Assembly: GCA_011046315.1 (NCBI GenBank)
Contig: DSAU01000337.1
Coordinates: 1-8,714, forward strand
Length of the DNA stretch: 8,714 nucleotides
Origin: a bacterium
GTDB taxonomy: Bacteria; Zhuqueibacterota; Zhuqueibacteria; Thermofontimicrobiales; Thermofontimicrobiaceae
Direction: 5' to 3'
Both the position numbers and the translations under genes were made by a program. Of the stretch, positions 5,393-8,714 are shown one piece after another. The notes under the pieces were generated by a model that saw nothing but the letters and a program-made list of their open reading frames with translations, searched no databases and was not told the origin of the DNA. Every line of letters starts with the position of its first letter. Position 1 is the stretch's first letter.

Positions 5393-8053
5393 ATGACACT
5401 GGATAAATTTACATTAAGAGCACAACAGGCAATAATGAACGCTCAATCAATTGCTCAGGAATCAGGACATCAACAGGTTGAAGTTGAGCATTTGATGAAA
5501 TCACTGCTTGCTGATAACGATGGCGTGCCCGTGGCTGTGTTGAGAAAAATCGGCGTCAATGTCGGACTGATTCAGACTCGGTTGGATGAACAGATTCAAA
5601 AAATTCCCCGTGTGTCCGGAGGCGGAGCGGTGGGAAATTTGTACATTTCCCAACACGTTCAAAATGTTTTCAATAGCGCCCTAAAGGAGATGCGACAACT
5701 CAAAGATGAGTTTGTCAGCACCGAACATCTTTTGTTGGCGATATTGGCTGAAAAAGCATCGCCGGTGGCACAGATGCTTCAGCAGCAGGGATTGACCAAA
5801 GATTCGGTCTATCAGGTGCTGAAAGACATTCGCGGTACCCAGCGAGTGGTTGATCAAAATCCTGAAGATAAGTATCAGGCACTGAAGCGGTTTGGCAGAG
5901 ACCTGACCGATTTGGCTAATCGGGGGAAATTGGATCCGGTGATCGGCAGAGACGAAGAGATTCGCCGGGCGATTCAGGTACTGTCGCGACGAACTAAAAA
6001 CAACCCGGTATTGGTAGGTGATCCGGGAGTCGGCAAAACCGCGATTATTGAGGGGATTGCTCAACGCATCGCCAGCGGAGACGTTCCTGAAGGGCTCAAA
6101 CAAAAAACTGTTTTTCAACTGGACATGGGCGCATTAATCGCCGGCGCCAAATACCGCGGCGAGTTTGAAGATCGGTTGAAAGCGGTGCTGAAAGAAATAC
6201 AGGAGAGCGACGGCAGGATTATTCTGTTCATCGACGAGCTGCACACCATCGTCGGCGCCGGCGCGGCTGAGGGCGCAGTGGACGCCGGCAACATGCTTAA
6301 GCCGATGTTGGCAAGGGGCGAGCTGCGATTGATCGGCGCTACCACAATGGATGAATACCGAAAATATATTGAAAAGGATAAGGCGCTGGAACGCCGCTTC
6401 CAACCGGTCATGATAGAGGAACCCTCGGTCGAAGATACGATTTCGATTTTACGCGGTTTGAAAGAGCGCTATGAAGTGCACCATGGCGTTCGCATTTCCG
6501 ACGGAGCGATTGTCGCGGCGGCAATGCTTTCTGACCGCTACATCAGCGAACGGTTTTTGCCGGACAAGGCAATTGACCTGATTGATGAAGCCGCGGCTAA
6601 ACTGCGAACCGAAATTGATTCCATGCCCGAGGAAATCGATGAACTGGAACGCCGGGTCAAGCAGTTGGAAATTGAACAGGTGGCGCTAAAAAAGGAAAAG
6701 GATGCGGCGTCAAAAGGCCGGCTCAAAAAAATCAAAGCAGAACTCGCTAATTTGAAAGAAAAATCGTCCCAGCTAAAAACACGCTGGCAAACTGAAAAAG
6801 AGAAAATTAAACAAGCGCGTTCTCTGAAAGAGGAAATTGAACAGCTAAAAATTAATGCAGAAAAAGCCGAACGCGAAGGCGACTACAATCAGGCAGCGCA
6901 GTTAAAATATGGTAAGCTTCCGGAGTTGAGCAAACAGTTGGAGCAACTCAATCATGAGTTGGATGAAATTCATCAGAATCATTCATTATTAAAAGAGGAA
7001 GTGAGGGAAGACGATATTGCGGAGATTGTCTCCCGTTGGACCGGCATTCCGCTCAGCAAAATGCTCGAAAGTGAAAAGCAAAAAATATTAAAAATGGCCG
7101 ATCGATTGCGGCAACGGGTCGTGGGTCAGGAAGAGGCAATAGCGGCGGTTTCGTTTGCAGTACGCCGGTCCCGGGCTGGCTTGAGCGAGGAAAACCGACC
7201 GCTAGGGTCTTTCATTTTTCTCGGTCCCACCGGTGTGGGAAAAACCGAATTGGCTCGGGCGTTGGCGGAATTTTTGTTCGATGATGAAAATGCCGTGGTA
7301 CGGATTGACATGTCGGAATATATGGAACAGTTCAGCGTGTCCCGGCTGATCGGCGCGCCGCCCGGATATGTGGGCTATGAAGAAGGCGGACAATTGACCG
7401 AAGCCATCCGCCGGCGACCATATTCGGTGGTTTTGCTGGATGAGATTGAAAAAGCCCATCCAGAGGTGTTCAATATTCTGTTGCAGGTGCTCGATGACGG
7501 CAGACTCACCGATAGCAAGGGGCATGTGGTCAATTTTAAAAACACCATTGTGATCATGACCTCGAATATCGGAGCAGACATGATCATGCAGCGATTTCAA
7601 AATATCACCGAAGCCAATCGCCAGTCAATTTACGAGGAGACGCGAAAAGATATTTTGTTGCTTTTACGACAAAAGTTGAGACCTGAATTTTTGAATCGAA
7701 TCGATGAAGTGCTGGTGTTCAATCCTCTGGCTCGCGATCACATCCGACGTATCGTCGATATTCTGTTTGAGCGCCACGTGAGAAGCGCGCTCATTCGTCA
7801 GGGAATGGACGCTGAAATGACCGACGTTGCCAAAGACCACTTTGCTGAGCAGGGATACGATCCGGCTTTTGGTGCACGGCCGTTGAAACGGTTGATGCAG
7901 AAACAACTGGTGAACGAAATTTCCACCCGGGTGCTGGATGGCACATTTCAGCAGGGAGATCGATTTGTCATTGACTATCGTGATGGACAGTTGGTGTTGG
8001 AAAAAACAACGGGGCAGAAAACTGAACCTGTTATTGAGCAAAATGAAAGTTGA
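5393..8053 (+). CDS. clpB: ATP-dependent protein disaggregase ClpB (Hsp100)
   Basis: ClpB is a cytoplasmic hexameric AAA+ machine that threads aggregated proteins through its pore and hands them to DnaK for refolding. The 886 residues cover the whole family architecture. The N-terminal substrate domain is 1-145. Module 1 has Walker A GDPGVGKT (209-216), pore loop KYRG (Tyr254), Walker B IILFIDELH (276-284) and arginine fingers R334/R335. The coiled-coil M-domain (about 405-530) marks ClpB as opposed to ClpA or ClpC. Module 2 has Walker A GPTGVGKT (611-618), pore loop GYVGYEEGG (Tyr659), Walker B VVLLDEIEK (679-687), sensor 1 TSN (723-725), R769 in FLNRIDE and sensor 2 GARP (827-830). No IGF/L ClpP-docking loop stands out. 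The ATG at 5393 has AAAGGAG at 5376-5382 and GAGG at 5385-5388. Length is slightly above the usual 860 or so, mainly from a polar C-terminal tail. Upstream lies a sigma54-type promoter. Confidence 0.97.
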   Translation: MTLDKFTLRAQQAIMNAQSIAQESGHQQVEVEHLMKSLLADNDGVPVAVLRKIGVNVGLIQTRLDEQIQKIPRVSGGGAVGNLYISQHVQNVFNSALKEMRQLKDEFVSTEHLLLAILAEKASPVAQMLQQQGLTKDSVYQVLKDIRGTQRVVDQNPEDKYQALKRFGRDLTDLANRGKLDPVIGRDEEIRRAIQVLSRRTKNNPVLVGDPGVGKTAIIEGIAQRIASGDVPEGLKQKTVFQLDMGALIAGAKYRGEFEDRLKAVLKEIQESDGRIILFIDELHTIVGAGAAEGAVDAGNMLKPMLARGELRLIGATTMDEYRKYIEKDKALERRFQPVMIEEPSVEDTISILRGLKERYEVHHGVRISDGAIVAAAMLSDRYISERFLPDKAIDLIDEAAAKLRTEIDSMPEEIDELERRVKQLEIEQVALKKEKDAASKGRLKKIKAELANLKEKSSQLKTRWQTEKEKIKQARSLKEEIEQLKINAEKAEREGDYNQAAQLKYGKLPELSKQLEQLNHELDEIHQNHSLLKEEVREDDIAEIVSRWTGIPLSKMLESEKQKILKMADRLRQRVVGQEEAIAAVSFAVRRSRAGLSEENRPLGSFIFLGPTGVGKTELARALAEFLFDDENAVVRIDMSEYMEQFSVSRLIGAPPGYVGYEEGGQLTEAIRRRPYSVVLLDEIEKAHPEVFNILLQVLDDGRLTDSKGHVVNFKNTIVIMTSNIGADMIMQRFQNITEANRQSIYEETRKDILLLLRQKLRPEFLNRIDEVLVFNPLARDHIRRIVDILFERHVRSALIRQGMDAEMTDVAKDHFAEQGYDPAFGARPLKRLMQKQLVNEISTRVLDGTFQQGDRFVIDYRDGQLVLEKTTGQKTEPVIEQNES

Positions 8054-8057
8054 TGAT

Positions 8058-8081
8058 GTAACCGAATCAACGGTTGTTTTT
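8058..8081 (+). terminator. Terminator-like hairpin directly after clpB
   Basis: AACCG (8060-8064), loop AATCAA, CGGTT (8071-8075), extendable by two wobble pairs to 8058/8077, then a short T-run ending at 8081. It begins five bases after the clpB stop codon. The stem is short, so termination may be partial. It shares the ten bases AACGGTTGTT with the terminator at 1575. Confidence 0.5.
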
Positions 8082-8178
8082 GCGAACGTTCTAATTAAGT
8101 GAAACAACGGTCAGGTTGAAACTAACAAGAAATGCCATTGCAATCCGCCATTTGTTGGAGAGGCAATATCTTAATTTT

Positions 8179-8205
8179 GGGCAACCTAAATGAGGTTGCT
8201 TCTTC
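8179..8205 (+). terminator. Seven-bp hairpin in the clpB-thioredoxin spacer, possible second terminator
   Basis: GCAACCT (8181-8187), loop AAATG, AGGTTGC (8193-8199), extendable by two G-T pairs, followed by TTCTTC. The stem is perfect and stronger than the one at 8060, but the T-tail is broken. It may be a back-up terminator for clpB or a structured leader element. Confidence 0.4.
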
Positions 8206-8241
8206 GACCGGCTGTGGCAGGACTCGTTGCAATAAAAAAAA

Positions 8242-8286
8242 TGGTAACATAGTGTGGTTTTGATTCACACTAAATCGAAAATTTAG
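8242..8286 (+). promoter_or_regulatory. Candidate thioredoxin promoter with overlapping dyads
   Basis: TGGTAACAT (8242-8250) reads as an extended -10 element; no good -35 lies at the right distance. A perfect dyad TAGTGTG-N9-CACACTA (8250-8272) overlaps its end and would straddle a start near 8257, where a repressor operator is often placed. A second hairpin, CTAAAT-CGAAA-ATTTAG (8270-8286), shares three bases with the first, so as RNA the two could not form together. Confidence 0.3.
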
Positions 8287-8295
8287 TCCGAAATT

Positions 8296-8300
8296 GGAGA
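8296..8300 (+). promoter_or_regulatory. Ribosome-binding site fixing the TTG start of thioredoxin
   Basis: GGAGA lies seven bases before the TTG at 8308. No ATG or GTG in frame nearby would leave the thioredoxin fold complete, so this site decides in favour of the TTG start. Confidence 0.6.
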
Positions 8301-8307
8301 GACTGTT

Positions 8308-8631
8308 TTGAATACAAATTTGCCCAAATCATTTTCCAGATTGATTGCAGAATCAGACCTGCCGGTTGTGGTAGATTTTTGGGCGCCGTGGTGTGCTCCC
8401 TGCCGCAAGGTCTCACCGGCGATTGAAAAACTTGCCGGAGAATTAAAAGGCAAAATCATCGTCGTCAAAGTAAATGTCGATGAAAAACAACACGTGGCAG
8501 CGCAGTACCAGATTCAGAGCATTCCAACGATCATGATGTTTTTTAAAGGACGCATTCTGATACGTTTAACCGGCGCCCATCCATACGAGAAAATTAAGCA
8601 GGAAATAATGAATAAGCTCAATTGGGCTTGA
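8308..8631 (+). CDS. trxA: Thioredoxin, single domain, WCAPC active site
   Basis: A 107-residue cytoplasmic thioredoxin that reduces protein disulfides and is itself recharged by thioredoxin reductase. The fold is complete and of normal length. The strand VVVDFWAPWCAPCRK carries the buried Asp23 and redox cysteines Cys29 and Cys32. SIPTIMMFFKG contains the cis-proline Pro73 opposite the active site, and TGAHP precedes the last helix. The active site is WCAPC instead of the canonical WCGPC; the Ala at the third position is a known natural variant and may shift the redox potential. There is no signal peptide, so it is not a secreted or membrane-tethered form. It starts with TTG, supported by GGAGA. 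It lies 254 bases after clpB with hairpins between, so it is probably transcribed separately. No clear terminator follows before the window ends. The trxA symbol rests on fold and size; a genome may carry several paralogues. Confidence 0.92.
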   Translation: MNTNLPKSFSRLIAESDLPVVVDFWAPWCAPCRKVSPAIEKLAGELKGKIIVVKVNVDEKQHVAAQYQIQSIPTIMMFFKGRILIRLTGAHPYEKIKQEIMNKLNWA

Positions 8632-8714
8632 TTGACAAAACCGTTTACCGCCGTTACTACTCTGGTTGTTGATTTCTGATGTGGTAATATTTTTAACCCG
8701 CATTATTCATCATA

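Noticed and set aside
5846..5851. Possible internal GTG start giving an N-terminally shortened ClpB, as in E. coli
   Set aside because: A GTG is present near Val152, but no clear ribosome-binding site precedes it, so I do not annotate a second product.
7664..8107. 147-codon reverse-strand open frame over the end of clpB
   Set aside because: It is antisense to well-conserved ClpB coding sequence and has no recognisable domain, so it is a shadow frame.
8215..8231. Sigma54-like TGGCA...TTGCA upstream of thioredoxin
   Set aside because: The gap is seven bases where six are required, and sigma54 spacing is strict. It resembles the clpB site but is probably not functional.
8632..8660. Consensus -35 TTGACA right after the thioredoxin stop codon
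   Set aside because: The sequence at a 17-base spacing is TACTAC, a poor -10 match, and no downstream gene is visible to support a promoter.

Overview
The window looks like a chromosomal segment from an uncultured or little-studied Gram-negative bacterium of the Fibrobacteres-Chlorobi-Bacteroidetes (FCB) neighbourhood, such as Calditrichota or candidate division KSB1. Three things point there. A secreted protein ends in a 'QNYPNPFNP' type-A type IX secretion (T9SS) sorting domain. The TonB-dependent receptor carries an N-terminal carboxypeptidase-regulatory-like domain. Genes are preceded by clear Shine-Dalgarno sequences, which are largely absent in Bacteroidetes proper. The phylum assignment is an inference. 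All real genes lie on the + strand; I support five and see no RNA gene, CRISPR array or complete transposase gene.

Layout. Positions 1-127 hold two short perfect palindromes and no convincing gene. A 5'-truncated reading frame follows (128-1459): the last part of a right-handed beta-helix, a cohesin-like beta-sandwich and a T9SS sorting domain, with no signal peptide or ribosome-binding site. A good intrinsic terminator (1575-1610) and a sigma70-type extended -10 promoter (1609-1636) separate it from a two-gene operon. That operon encodes a TonB-dependent outer-membrane receptor (1682-3919) and a lipoprotein (3945-4832), only 25 bases apart, probably a transport or surface-binding pair of unknown substrate. 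A 560-base spacer (4833-5392) holds a 107-base imperfect inverted repeat, a 10-base direct repeat, two dyads and a near-consensus sigma54 promoter aimed at clpB. The ClpB disaggregase gene (5393-8053) is complete with both ATPase modules intact. After a terminator-like hairpin and a 254-base spacer comes a single-domain thioredoxin (8308-8631) with a TTG start and a WCAPC active site.

How the genes work together. The receptor and lipoprotein form a cell-envelope module. ClpB and thioredoxin are protein quality-control and redox housekeeping genes, adjacent but apparently with separate promoters. The first gene would belong to the cell surface or secretome if it were whole. I found no clear multi-gene novel system. 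The most notable points are the possible sigma54 control of clpB, the truncated surface-protein gene next to REP-like hairpins, and the MITE-like inverted repeat in the long spacer.
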